Assembly (NCBI RefSeq): GCF_965228935.1
Contig: NZ_OZ245846.1
Span: forward strand, 2,790,001 to 2,854,000
DNA from: Ulvibacterium sp965228935
Lineage (GTDB): Bacteria > Bacteroidota > Bacteroidia > Flavobacteriales > Flavobacteriaceae
Reading direction: 5' to 3'
DNA length: 64,000 nt
Part shown: positions 44,696-53,820 of the stretch, in pieces
How positions within the stretch are numbered: the stretch's first letter is position 1
Layout of the letters: each line of letters opens with the position of its first letter
Program-made: the position numbers and the translations under genes
Notes under the pieces: model-generated
Databases searched by the model: none
Told to the model about the DNA's origin: nothing
What the model saw: the letters and a program-made list of their open reading frames with translations, nothing else

Positions 44696-45886
44696 ATGAA
44701 AAAAGTAGTAATCGGACTTTCTGGCGGGGTGGATTCCAGTGTTGCGGCCTATCTTTTAAAGAAACAAGGATATGAGGTCATTGGACTTTTTATGAAGAAT
44801 TGGCACGATGATTCCGTGACGCTATCCGAAGAGTGTCCCTGGTTGGAAGATAGTAATGATGCTCTTATCGTTGCCGAAAAATTAGGTATCCCGTTTCAGA
44901 CCATTGATTTAAGCGCAGAATATAAGGAACGTATTGTTGATTACATGTTCCGGGAATATGAAAAAGGACGTACGCCCAATCCGGACGTACTGTGCAACCG
45001 GGAAATCAAATTCGATGTTTTTCTTAAAATCGCGCTTCAATTGGGTGCCGATTATGTAGCTACTGGGCATTATTGTAGAAAGGATGTTATAGAAAATGGA
45101 GATGGTACAGAGACCTATCGACTTCTGGCCGGAAGGGATGATAATAAGGACCAGTCCTATTTTTTATGTCAGCTTTCGCAAGAGCAATTGTCCAGAACAC
45201 TCTTTCCAATTGGGGAATTGACCAAGCCGGAGGTACGAAAAATCGCTTCGGAGAACAATTTGATAACAGCGGACAAAAAGGATTCCCAAGGACTTTGTTT
45301 TATCGGCAAGGTACGGTTGCCCGATTTTTTACAACAAAAATTGAAGCCTAAAATAGGTGTCATTGTAGAGGTGCCGGCAAACATTCCCCAGTATTTGGGC
45401 TCAAAACCGAAATTTGATACAAAGGAAGAGGAATTGGAGTTTATGTCCGAAAAGCCTAGTTATCGTTTGAAAGATGGCAAGGTGGTAGGTGAACATCAGG
45501 GAGCACACTACTTTACCAAAGGGCAACGTAAGGGATTGGATGTTGGGGGTACCAAGGAACCCCTGTTTGTCATTGAAACAGATGTTGAGGAAAACATCAT
45601 CTATACCGGGCAGGGTAAATCACATCCGGGATTGTACAGAAGAACGTTGTTCGTCAAGGATGATGAAATCCATTGGATACGCCAGGACTTGACCTTGGAA
45701 GTGGATGGTACGATGCAGGTTATGGCCCGAATCCGTTATCGCCAACCCCTACAAAAAGCGACCTTGTACAAAATAGAAGGTGGGCTTTATGTTGATTTTG
45801 AAGAAAAACAATCCGCCATTACGGAAGGGCAATTCGTAGCTTGGTACAGGGATGACGAACTTTTGGGCTCAGGGGTGATTTCCTGA
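44696..45886 (+). CDS. mnmA: tRNA-specific 2-thiouridylase MnmA
   Basis: MnmA thiolates U34 of tRNA Lys, Glu and Gln. The 396-residue protein has the P loop GLSGGVDSSVAAYLLKKQGYEV at its start. The catalytic Cys is in NPDVLCNREIKF (about residue 100) and the second in SQGLCFIGKV (about 201). It carries the longer middle insertion seen in Bacteroidota enzymes (KPKFDTKEEELEFMSEKPSY). The gene is followed 35 bases later by a flavin oxidoreductase gene. Confidence 0.96.
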   Translation: MKKVVIGLSGGVDSSVAAYLLKKQGYEVIGLFMKNWHDDSVTLSEECPWLEDSNDALIVAEKLGIPFQTIDLSAEYKERIVDYMFREYEKGRTPNPDVLCNREIKFDVFLKIALQLGADYVATGHYCRKDVIENGDGTETYRLLAGRDDNKDQSYFLCQLSQEQLSRTLFPIGELTKPEVRKIASENNLITADKKDSQGLCFIGKVRLPDFLQQKLKPKIGVIVEVPANIPQYLGSKPKFDTKEEELEFMSEKPSYRLKDGKVVGEHQGAHYFTKGQRKGLDVGGTKEPLFVIETDVEENIIYTGQGKSHPGLYRRTLFVKDDEIHWIRQDLTLEVDGTMQVMARIRYRQPLQKATLYKIEGGLYVDFEEKQSAITEGQFVAWYRDDELLGSGVIS

Positions 45887-45921
45887 ACTTGGCACTTGCA
45901 ATACTTCAGGCGCTATAGTTT

Positions 45922-46875
45922 ATGCAAAACAGGATAACACAACTCTTTCAAATAGAATACCCTATCGTTCAGGCAGGGATGGTCTGGGCCAGTGGATGGC
46001 GTTTAGCCTCCGCTGTCTCCAACGCAGGCGGGTTGGGTCTTATAGGCTCGGGAAGTATGTACCCGGAAGTGCTGCGAGAGCATATCCAAAAATGTAAACA
46101 GGCCACCGAAAAACCTTTTGGGGTAAACGTTCCCATGCTGTATCCCGACATTGATAAGATAATGGATATTATTGTTGAAATGGGGGTGAAAATCGTATTT
46201 ACTTCTGCCGGAAACCCCAAGACTTGGACGTCTCATTTAAAAGAGAAGGGAATAATCGTAGTGCATGTGGTAAGTAGTTTAAAATTTGCCTTAAAGGCAC
46301 AGGAAGCGGGAGTGGATGCTATCGTGGCGGAAGGGTTTGAGGCAGGGGGGCACAATGGACGTGACGAAACTACCACCCTAGTATTGATACCAGCTGTTAA
46401 AGAAAGGATTAACATACCCCTATTGGCTGCAGGAGGAATCGCTTCGGGCAAAGCCATGTTGGCGGCCATGGTACTCGGCGCGGACGGGGTACAGGTCGGT
46501 AGCCGATTTGTAGCCAGTTTAGAGGCTTCTTCCCATGAACTTTTTAAACAAGAGGTACTCAAGGCCCAAGAAGGCGATACAGTTCTCACCTTAAAGGAAC
46601 TGGCTCCGGTACGATTGTTGAAAAACAAATTCTATAACGATATACAAAAGGCATATGCCGATGACTACAGCACCGAGCAACTAAGAGCCTTGTTGGGCCG
46701 TGGCCGTGCCAAAAAAGGAATGTTCGAAGGGAACTTGGAAGAGGGCGAATTGGAAATTGGCCAGGTATCTGCTTTAATCAATGCCATAAAGCCTGCGGCG
46801 ACCATTGTAGAGGAAATGATGGGCGAGTTCTTCGAAGCAAAAAAGGGGATAGGGGCCGGTCGATTCTTACCATAG
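45922..46875 (+). CDS. NAD(P)H-dependent flavin oxidoreductase (nitronate monooxygenase family)
   Basis: A 317-residue FMN TIM-barrel protein: YPIVQAGMVWASGWRLASAVSNAGGLG at the N-terminus, AEGFEAGGHNGRDE (phosphate and catalytic region) and AAGGIASGKAMLAAMVLGADGVQVGSRF, as in nitronate monooxygenase and FabK. The catalytic His of nitronate monooxygenase may be the one in EAGGHNGRD. Without a close homologue I cannot separate nitronate oxidation from enoyl-ACP reduction. It could be cotranscribed with mnmA. Confidence 0.85.
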   Translation: MQNRITQLFQIEYPIVQAGMVWASGWRLASAVSNAGGLGLIGSGSMYPEVLREHIQKCKQATEKPFGVNVPMLYPDIDKIMDIIVEMGVKIVFTSAGNPKTWTSHLKEKGIIVVHVVSSLKFALKAQEAGVDAIVAEGFEAGGHNGRDETTTLVLIPAVKERINIPLLAAGGIASGKAMLAAMVLGADGVQVGSRFVASLEASSHELFKQEVLKAQEGDTVLTLKELAPVRLLKNKFYNDIQKAYADDYSTEQLRALLGRGRAKKGMFEGNLEEGELEIGQVSALINAIKPAATIVEEMMGEFFEAKKGIGAGRFLP

Positions 46876-46960
46876 CGCATTTCTTTCAGGAAGTATTTAG
46901 ACTTTTTTACATAATGTTGATTATATTGTACGAAGATTAACAATCAACTAAAATAGCTTG

Positions 46961-48670
46961 ATGGCAAATATTAATGGCAAGGCCGTTCAACAACATACCT
47001 ATGATGCCATAGTGGTGGGATCAGGTATTAGCGGAGGCTGGGCGGCAAAAGAATTGTGTGAAAAAGGTTTGAAGACCTTGGTTTTGGAACGGGGAAGGAT
47101 GGTAAAGCATGTACAGGACTATCCCACTATGACTAAGGATCCTTGGGATTATGAGCTAAGGGGAGCACTGGATTACGAGGAAAAACAGAAACATGCCAGT
47201 TCAGTTTCGAGAGTAGGCTGGGCAGGTGAGGACACCGGGCATTTTTTTGCGAACGATCAAGAGAATCCCTACACCGAGGTAAAACCGTTTATCTGGATTC
47301 GTGGACATCAGGTTGGGGGTCGATCCTTGACATGGGGCAAACAAACGTACCGATGGAGCGACCTGGATTTTGAAGCCAATGCAAAAGATGGCCATGGTGT
47401 GGATTGGCCCATTCGTTATAAGGATATAGAGCCTTGGTACACCTATGTCGAAAAATTTGCTGGAATCAGTGGCGAGCCTTTAGGTCTACCTCATTTACCG
47501 GACAGTCACTTTTTACCTCCCATGGAGCTCAATTGTGTTGAGAAACACGCCAAAAAGAACATAGAAGAGAAATTTGAGGGAAGACATCTCATCATTGGTA
47601 GATGTGCCCACTTAACGGAACCTCTCAATGGACGGGGAAAATGCCAGTTTAGAAACCGTTGTTCAAGAGGCTGCCCCTATGGAGCCTATTTTAGCAGTAA
47701 TGCGGTAACACTACCAGCCGCCGAAAAGACCGGAAACCTAACCATGCGACCCAATTCCATTGTAAGTTCCATTATTTATGATGACCAAAAAGGAAAAGCT
47801 ACCGGGGTGCGGATCGTAGATTCCGAAACCATGGAAGAGATGGAGTACCATGCCAAGATTATTTTCTGCAATGCCTCGGCCATAAGTTCTACCAAGATTT
47901 TATTGAATTCCAAATCCGATCGTTTTCCCAATGGACTGGGCAACGATAGTGGTGAGCTGGGCCACAATCTTATGGACCACACCTATAAGGTAGGTGCCAT
48001 GGGATCTATCGAAGGTTTCGAAGATCAGTACTATTCGGGGCGCCGACCCAACGGGATCTATATACCGCGTTATGTGAACCTGGATGAAAAAACCAAGTCC
48101 GACAGTTTTCTTCGTGGTTTTGGCTATCAGGGCGGAGCGGGCCGATCCAACTGGGGTTCAGGAATCAACTCAGATGATTTTGGAGGCGATTTCAAGGATA
48201 AACTTTTTAAACCCGGACCTTGGGGCTTTTTCATTACCGGATTTGCAGAATGCCTTCCCTATCATGAGAACCAAGTAACGCTGAATACCGATTTGAAGGA
48301 CAAATGGGGCCTACCCACTGTAAATATCGATTGTGAGTTTAAGGAAAACGAGCTTAGAATGAACGACCAAATTAAATCGGATGCCGTGGAGATGCTGGAA
48401 AAATCGGGGTTCAAGGATATTTTGCCCTTTGATAATGAAAGTCCACCGGGCCATGGTATCCATGAAATGGGAACTGCCCGAATGGGCAAGGATCCCAAGA
48501 CCTCCGTATTGAACCGTTTCAATCAGGTGCATGCCGCAAAAAATGTGTTTGTAACGGATGGTGCCTGTATGACTTCCTCCTCCTGTGTTAATCCGTCCCT
48601 GACCTATATGGCACTTACGGCACGTGCCGCGGATCATGCCGTACAAGAGTTAAAAAGACAAAATATATAA
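46961..48670 (+). CDS. GMC family FAD-dependent oxidoreductase
   Basis: From the ATG at 46961 the protein has 569 residues. The FAD-binding motif is DAIVVGSGISGGWAAKELCEKG (GxGxxG). The C-terminal catalytic region shows PPGHGIHEMGTARMG and FVTDGACMTSSSCVNPSLTYMALTARAADH, with the His/Asn pair of GMC enzymes. A Cys-rich stretch QFRNRCSRGCPYGAYF is typical of gluconate/sorbitol-type dehydrogenases. The next gene, 2 bases on, encodes its small Tat-like subunit. The pair resembles membrane-linked glucoside 3-dehydrogenases that feed electrons to cytochrome c. Confidence 0.92.
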   Translation: MANINGKAVQQHTYDAIVVGSGISGGWAAKELCEKGLKTLVLERGRMVKHVQDYPTMTKDPWDYELRGALDYEEKQKHASSVSRVGWAGEDTGHFFANDQENPYTEVKPFIWIRGHQVGGRSLTWGKQTYRWSDLDFEANAKDGHGVDWPIRYKDIEPWYTYVEKFAGISGEPLGLPHLPDSHFLPPMELNCVEKHAKKNIEEKFEGRHLIIGRCAHLTEPLNGRGKCQFRNRCSRGCPYGAYFSSNAVTLPAAEKTGNLTMRPNSIVSSIIYDDQKGKATGVRIVDSETMEEMEYHAKIIFCNASAISSTKILLNSKSDRFPNGLGNDSGELGHNLMDHTYKVGAMGSIEGFEDQYYSGRRPNGIYIPRYVNLDEKTKSDSFLRGFGYQGGAGRSNWGSGINSDDFGGDFKDKLFKPGPWGFFITGFAECLPYHENQVTLNTDLKDKWGLPTVNIDCEFKENELRMNDQIKSDAVEMLEKSGFKDILPFDNESPPGHGIHEMGTARMGKDPKTSVLNRFNQVHAAKNVFVTDGACMTSSSCVNPSLTYMALTARAADHAVQELKRQNI

Positions 48671-48672
48671 AC

Positions 48673-49263
48673 ATGGACAGAAGAATAGCCATAAAAAATA
48701 CGGCACTGTTGATAGGTGCTACACTAGGTAGCTCTACCTTGACCGGCCTTTTGCAATCCTGCCAAAATCAAAAACGCCTGGATTGGAGCCCCGTCTTTTT
48801 TAGCGGGGAACAAGCTGCCGTTGTTTCGGAAATTACGGAAATGATCTTGCCTAGAACGGAAACCCCGGGAGCTAAGGATCTTAAGGTCGATATCTTCGTG
48901 GACCTCATGTTGGATAAAACTCTTTCACAGGAAGACCAGGAACATGTTAGGAAGGGATATGATCGATTTGAAGCGATTTGCCAGGAGAAATTCGATAAAT
49001 CGTTTCTTGATTTGGGCAACGAGGAACGAAAAGAGGTTCTAAAACTGGTGGAAGCCGAAACCAATACATTCAATCCCGCGGTTTGGGGAAGCCCATTGGG
49101 CAAACAGGAACCGGTCGATTTTTATCGAAGGGTCAAGCAATTTACATTGATAGGTTATTTTACCTCAGAGGAAATCGGAAAGAACCATCTACAATATGAC
49201 CCCATCCCCGGGGACTACAAGGGCTGCATTCCGTACAATGGCGAAAATTCCTGGACACTATAA
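48673..49263 (+). CDS. Gluconate 2-dehydrogenase subunit 3 family protein
   Basis: The 196-residue protein begins MDRRIAIKNTALLIGATLGSSTLTG, a twin-arginine-like signal with a Cys in LLQSC that could be lipidated. The rest matches the gluconate 2-dehydrogenase gamma-subunit family: SGEQAAVVSEITEMILPRTETPGAKD near the start and EVNFYRRVKQFTLIGYFTSEEIG-like sequence later. It likely escorts the GMC partner through the Tat pathway and anchors it. The gene is translationally coupled to the GMC gene. Confidence 0.9.
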   Translation: MDRRIAIKNTALLIGATLGSSTLTGLLQSCQNQKRLDWSPVFFSGEQAAVVSEITEMILPRTETPGAKDLKVDIFVDLMLDKTLSQEDQEHVRKGYDRFEAICQEKFDKSFLDLGNEERKEVLKLVEAETNTFNPAVWGSPLGKQEPVDFYRRVKQFTLIGYFTSEEIGKNHLQYDPIPGDYKGCIPYNGENSWTL

Positions 49264-49292
49264 CACTATAGTTCCGAATACTATTTACCAGG

Positions 49293-52200
49293 TCACTCGT
49301 TCTTTAGGCTGGCCAGAAATTCCATAAGATCCCGTAGCTCGCGCTTATTGATCAACAGACCCATAGGCGGCATCGCCGAAGGCATGTTTTCCCTCTTTTT
49401 TATCCTTGAAACGGCTATTTCCATGGGTTCGGCATCGGAAGTTCTGAGTATAAGTTCCTTCTTGGTTTCTTCTTCAAGAACTCCTGTAACCTTTTGACCA
49501 TCTTTCAACGTGAGCCTTACGCTACCATAACCGGGCGCCAATCGGGCACTTGGCTCTATGAGCGATTCCAGAAGTTGCTCCCGGGTTAGTATTGCACCAA
49601 TGTTATCCAATGGCGGACCTACCTGTCCACCGGCACCATTAACGGCATGGCATCGTACACATTGTGCAGTAGGATTATTGGTGAAGACGGTCCGTCCCCG
49701 CCACCAGTTGCCACCATAGAGGGTTTCCTTGTAGGAATCCATAGTATTGCCGCTGTTTTTTACTTTGTCAAGTCTTGCAATTAATTTTTCGGAACCGGTA
49801 GCTTCCACAGCTTCAATAAGGTCTAGGATTACCCCTTGGGAGAGTTGATTATTGCCGGCCATTAGGATAAGTCCTTGTAGTACATTTTCCGTCCTGCCCA
49901 AGGGCAGTTCCCCCAAGACCCCGAGCATTTCCTGTTGTTCAAGCACAGATCCATTCTTAAAGATGGGATTCACGATGTTAGGTAATTTCTCCTTGCTCAC
50001 GTCCAACTTTTCAATAAGCCCTACAGCCACGGATCTAACTTTTTCACTCTTATCCTTCATGCCCATTTCCATGGCCTGTTGGATATTTGTCCCGTCCAAT
50101 TGGGCCAGGGCCCCAAGAGTGGCGGCCCGAACCTCGGCATCCGAATGTCTTCGCATTAGACGGTACAAATCCGGATTGTGGGAGTCGATTCCCAGAGCAC
50201 CTAAAACTTTGGTGACTCCAATGAGGATGGCCGGATCTGTATCATTCAGAAAAAGTGGGATGTCCTTTTCGATCTTTTGCTTTACCGTATTGGGGTCTCG
50301 TGTAATTTCGCCCCTAAAACGACCATCCACACGATCCAAAACGGATGGGGATGCCCAGGAACCAATGACCTCCAAGGCTTCCCTTCTTAAATTACTACTG
50401 ACTTCTGGCCGTTTGGCAAAGGCAATAAGGTTATCCAATTCCTTTACGCCGCCAACACGTAGGGCCGCATTGATACTTCTTCGTAGCAAAGGCTCGGAGG
50501 AGAACCGTTCCTGGGTAAGGGTCTCTGCTAAATCCGGCAGCGCTTCTTCAATGGACCAATCATCGTTGATGGCACGGGCCGCTTCGGTAACAATATATTC
50601 GTCCGTATCCTCTAAAAATTGAGATACCCGCGCATCTTGCAACCTTCTAAGAACAAGTACGGCCGCAATACGAAGGCTTTTTTTGGGATTGTCCAAAAGA
50701 TCGAGCATCGGTTCGGCTTGTCCAATACGCGACAGGGCCAAAACGCCTGCATGCCTCAGATATAGATCCTTATCATCATTGGCCGATACCATATCCAGCA
50801 AGGGTTGTACCGCTTCCGTATATTGTATTCTGCCCAAGGCCTGTGCGGCAAAGAATTTTACCCTGTCGTTTTCGTGCTTCAGCAATGGGATCAGTGCAGG
50901 GCCAGCATCAGAATATTTTACATCGCCCAAGACCTTGACCGCTTGGGCAATAATTTCCGGATCCTTGTCGGATAGGAGTTCCAACAAAACTTCTGCCTTG
51001 CCCACATTTTTTGCGGTGATTTGACCAATACCCCATATGGCATGGATACGTGCAAACTGGTTTGTATTCTCCCTAACCACATCTTTTAATGCCCGATATC
51101 CCCAGAAGGTACTTTTGGCCAACTGAAATTGTGCCTTTTTACGTATACGCATATCAGGATAGGACAGTAGGTTCACCAACTCTTCCGTGGATTGGTCTTC
51201 ATAATCCAAGGTCATAAGGCGTTGGGTTTCTTTCCGTTCCTGGCTTAGGTCGTTTTTTCCTTCTTCCACATCCAATTTCCAGATACGGCCATAATTTTTG
51301 ATTCCCCAACCGTTGATCCAATCGGCCAGATACAATGCCCCATCTGGCCCGAATTGTATCGCGGTAGGCAACACCCCACTAAGAACATCCAAATCCGATT
51401 GAAGTTCAAAAGAAGCGCCTTTAGGGTTTAAATCGAAAGACCAGATGTGGGAGCGTCCGGGGTCGCCTACAAATTCGACCAAAAAGAAACGGTTCAACCA
51501 ATCCCTGCCCAGGGCCGTACCGGGATTATAGGCCATTCCGGTAGGGCCATTGTGAAAGTTGGCAATTGGAGGAATTATATAGGCCGCCTGTCCTTCCCAT
51601 CTCGGAATATAGAGTTTTTCGTCCATCCAAACTTTGTAACCATTGTTTTTGGGGTCGGTATATTTACCGTATTGCCAATTGGCACGCCACCCGGCATCGG
51701 ATCCCTCTACGATATGGACCAAACGCTCGCTCTCCCCGGCATGATCTCCATCGTTATCCGAGGAAATAATATTTCCGTACGCATCGAAGACAAATTCATG
51801 TGTATTTCGTAACCCCCGGGCAAATACCTCAAAATCACTTCCATCCGGATTGCTCCGGACGATAACACCTTGATTGGGATAATGGTGCTTTTTACCATCC
51901 ACCGTGGTTATGCTGGCACCGATATCCCCAATGCCCCAATAAATCTTTCCGTCCGGTCCCTCCACGGCACCGGACATACCATGTGCACCAAATCCGATAT
52001 GCACGGCAAATCCGTGCGCTATTGAAGTTTTTTCATCCAATACTTGATCTTCGTTGGTATCGGTAAGTCGCCACATGTCGGGCCCTATACCTACGAACAT
52101 ATCCTGATCCCGGACCAATAAGGCTCCGGCCACATCCGTGATTTCTTCGTTGAAATCTTCTAAAATCCGGGTCGACTTGTCCGCGATACCATTATTGTTG

Positions 52201-52703
52201 GTGTCCTCCAGCATCCATACTTCATCCTTTTCAACGGTCAAGTCCTTCCAGTCGTGGATACTGTCGTTGTTCAAATCCGGAAACCATTCGTTCTCCTTAC
52301 TCTTTTCAGGGGCAAAAGTGGAACGCAAAAATTTTCGTCTATCCTCAACGGATTGCAAGGAAATGGATGCCGTCATCCAATCTTGATGCCCTCGTATATC
52401 GAACTCAGAATTCTTTTGACGATTGGTACTTGTCAAATAAATCTTGCCGAAATCATCGATGTCCATGGCAATGGGGTCAGGGGCCAGGGAATCCGATGCC
52501 CACAGACTTAACACGAGTCCATCGGCAATTCTGGGAGCTATATTATTTTTGGCTTCCTTGGCCTTGGCCATTTCCTGTAACGAATCCTCAAAAACGACCA
52601 AAGGCGTTTCCTTTGGTTTATTGGACTTTGTATTGCAAGATGTAAAAAAGGTCAGGGATATGAATAGGAATATAAAGATTCGGGAGGGGAGATTACATTT
52701 CAT
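49293..52703 (-). CDS. PVC-type haem-binding protein: propeller, HEAT repeats and cytochrome c, lipoprotein
   Basis: The 1136-residue lipoprotein (signal ending FFTSC) has three parts. The first, about residues 50-470, is a glucose-dehydrogenase-like propeller (DUF7133 type: IAMDIDDFGKIYLTS, GMSGAVEGPDGKIYWGIGD, QFGPDGALYLADWINGWG). The second, about 500-980, is a HEAT-repeat superhelix. The third is a C-terminal cytochrome c domain with the haem motif CVRCH (49644-49661). Such proteins are known in Planctomycetes and Bacteroidota as presumed membrane-bound dehydrogenases. It is convergent with the GMC pair and could accept its electrons, which is an inference from position. Confidence 0.9.
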   Translation of the reverse strand: MKCNLPSRIFIFLFISLTFFTSCNTKSNKPKETPLVVFEDSLQEMAKAKEAKNNIAPRIADGLVLSLWASDSLAPDPIAMDIDDFGKIYLTSTNRQKNSEFDIRGHQDWMTASISLQSVEDRRKFLRSTFAPEKSKENEWFPDLNNDSIHDWKDLTVEKDEVWMLEDTNNNGIADKSTRILEDFNEEITDVAGALLVRDQDMFVGIGPDMWRLTDTNEDQVLDEKTSIAHGFAVHIGFGAHGMSGAVEGPDGKIYWGIGDIGASITTVDGKKHHYPNQGVIVRSNPDGSDFEVFARGLRNTHEFVFDAYGNIISSDNDGDHAGESERLVHIVEGSDAGWRANWQYGKYTDPKNNGYKVWMDEKLYIPRWEGQAAYIIPPIANFHNGPTGMAYNPGTALGRDWLNRFFLVEFVGDPGRSHIWSFDLNPKGASFELQSDLDVLSGVLPTAIQFGPDGALYLADWINGWGIKNYGRIWKLDVEEGKNDLSQERKETQRLMTLDYEDQSTEELVNLLSYPDMRIRKKAQFQLAKSTFWGYRALKDVVRENTNQFARIHAIWGIGQITAKNVGKAEVLLELLSDKDPEIIAQAVKVLGDVKYSDAGPALIPLLKHENDRVKFFAAQALGRIQYTEAVQPLLDMVSANDDKDLYLRHAGVLALSRIGQAEPMLDLLDNPKKSLRIAAVLVLRRLQDARVSQFLEDTDEYIVTEAARAINDDWSIEEALPDLAETLTQERFSSEPLLRRSINAALRVGGVKELDNLIAFAKRPEVSSNLRREALEVIGSWASPSVLDRVDGRFRGEITRDPNTVKQKIEKDIPLFLNDTDPAILIGVTKVLGALGIDSHNPDLYRLMRRHSDAEVRAATLGALAQLDGTNIQQAMEMGMKDKSEKVRSVAVGLIEKLDVSKEKLPNIVNPIFKNGSVLEQQEMLGVLGELPLGRTENVLQGLILMAGNNQLSQGVILDLIEAVEATGSEKLIARLDKVKNSGNTMDSYKETLYGGNWWRGRTVFTNNPTAQCVRCHAVNGAGGQVGPPLDNIGAILTREQLLESLIEPSARLAPGYGSVRLTLKDGQKVTGVLEEETKKELILRTSDAEPMEIAVSRIKKRENMPSAMPPMGLLINKRELRDLMEFLASLKNE

Positions 52704-52955
52704 TACGTACGGATGTTTGGTATTAGATGGTTTGGACGGACTAAAATAAGGAATTCCCGCTCAAGAAAAATTGCATTGCCATGTATTGTTTTCAAAGCAA
52801 AGCCTTTTTATGGGTTTTCTACCGTAAAAACTTGAAGAAATATGCTACTCATTTTCCTATTACGATCCTAAAACCCTATGTTCAATGGACAAATAAATGC
52901 GAAATTGCCAAGTGCAAATCTGTCCGCCGGAGAAGTATACGATTAAAACTATTGC

Positions 52956-52963
52956 TAACTTTG
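52956..52963 (+). promoter_or_regulatory. -7 element directly before a small membrane-protein gene
   Basis: TAACTTTG at 52956-52963 fits TAnnTTTG. It ends six bases before the ATG at 52970, so the mRNA would be nearly leaderless, and it rules against the longer upstream reading frame. Confidence 0.45.
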
Positions 52964-52969
52964 AATATT

Positions 52970-53416
52970 ATGAAGCGTTCGGTAATCTTTTTAATATTGA
53001 TTCTTATTACATGCCAATGTAACGCCCAACTGGAACAGGATAAGGTATTGCACTTTGGAGTAGGGGCCTTATGCGGTGTAGGCGGAGCCATTCTTGCCGA
53101 TGAACTCTCCGACGGAAATCGGTTTTGGATCTTTACCGGGGCAGTGGCAGGCAGTCTTTTGGCCGGGACGGCCAAGGAAGCTTTGGATGAACGGCAGAAC
53201 AACTCATGGGACAACGGAGATCTTGCGGCAACGGTTCTAGGTGGAATTTCCGTGGGTGTTACCATAGAGTTATTTTCCGGAAAAAAAAGAAAGGCCAGAC
53301 GGCAAGCCAAGATAGCGGTTTACGAAAAACCGCTGGGGACTTCCATCACCAATACCTTGGATGATTCCTCGGATTTTTCGATGAAAAGAATGCCCATGTC
53401 CAAGATTATGAGGTAG
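52970..53416 (+). CDS. Small predicted membrane protein (YfiM/DUF2279-like)
   Basis: The ATG at 52970 (MKRSVIFLILILITCQCNAQ) starts a signal peptide; the open frame extends further upstream but without family resemblance. The 148-residue product shows DKVLHFGVGALCGVGGAILADE and GAVAGSLLAGTAKEALDERQ, two small-residue-rich helices with a His and Glu pattern like the YfiM/DUF2279 lipoproteins. The basic C-terminus (KKRKARRQAK) follows. The function is unknown. Confidence 0.72.
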   Translation: MKRSVIFLILILITCQCNAQLEQDKVLHFGVGALCGVGGAILADELSDGNRFWIFTGAVAGSLLAGTAKEALDERQNNSWDNGDLAATVLGGISVGVTIELFSGKKRKARRQAKIAVYEKPLGTSITNTLDDSSDFSMKRMPMSKIMR

Positions 53417-53496
53417 AATTAGGAAGAAGGGCAAACCGGATCAACACTTATCATCGTTAGATCAAGGGTCACGGAATAAACATACAATTCCGGTTT

Positions 53497-53728
53497 TTAG
53501 CTTTGGCCATGGTCTATTTTAACAATGTTCCTAATGCTTTCTAGATATGGAGTGGGGACAAGGTCAAATCGCTTTTCAAATTTGCTGCTATCAAAAACAT
53601 AGGTTCTATCATATTGATACAGCATTTCCACCATTTCGGCTTACCAATCGTATGTGGGTGGTGTATCGGGTAAGTGCCTTGACCAATTCCATACCTATAG
53701 CCCCTCCAGAGCCTAAAATTGTCTGCAT
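53497..53728 (-). pseudogene. Core-deleted remnant of an NAD-dependent epimerase/dehydratase
   Basis: The minus strand opens with ATG at 53728 and reads MQTILGSGGAIGMELVKALT, then TRYTTHIRLVSRN, the Rossmann start of an NAD(P)-binding epimerase. It then meets stops at the junction. In another frame the same strand reads EMLYQYDRTYVFDSSKFEKRF and FDLVPTPYLESIRNIVK before a stop at 53497, which fits the C-terminus of the same family. Only about 75 of roughly 300 codons remain, so the centre has been deleted. The assignment to one gene is an inference from order, strand and family. It fills most of the 404-base gap between neighbours. Confidence 0.75.
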
Positions 53729-53820
53729 GGCATTAGTCCTTTAGGATTGATAAATTCTGTTAGAATTAACAAACTTTTGTCTTTTGCAAATCCGTGCCCC
53801 CTAACTTTTAAAAGACCGAC

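Noticed and set aside
52781..52969. N-terminal extension of the small membrane protein
   Set aside because: The extension is basic and unlike the family; the signal peptide begins at 52970, directly after a -7 element.
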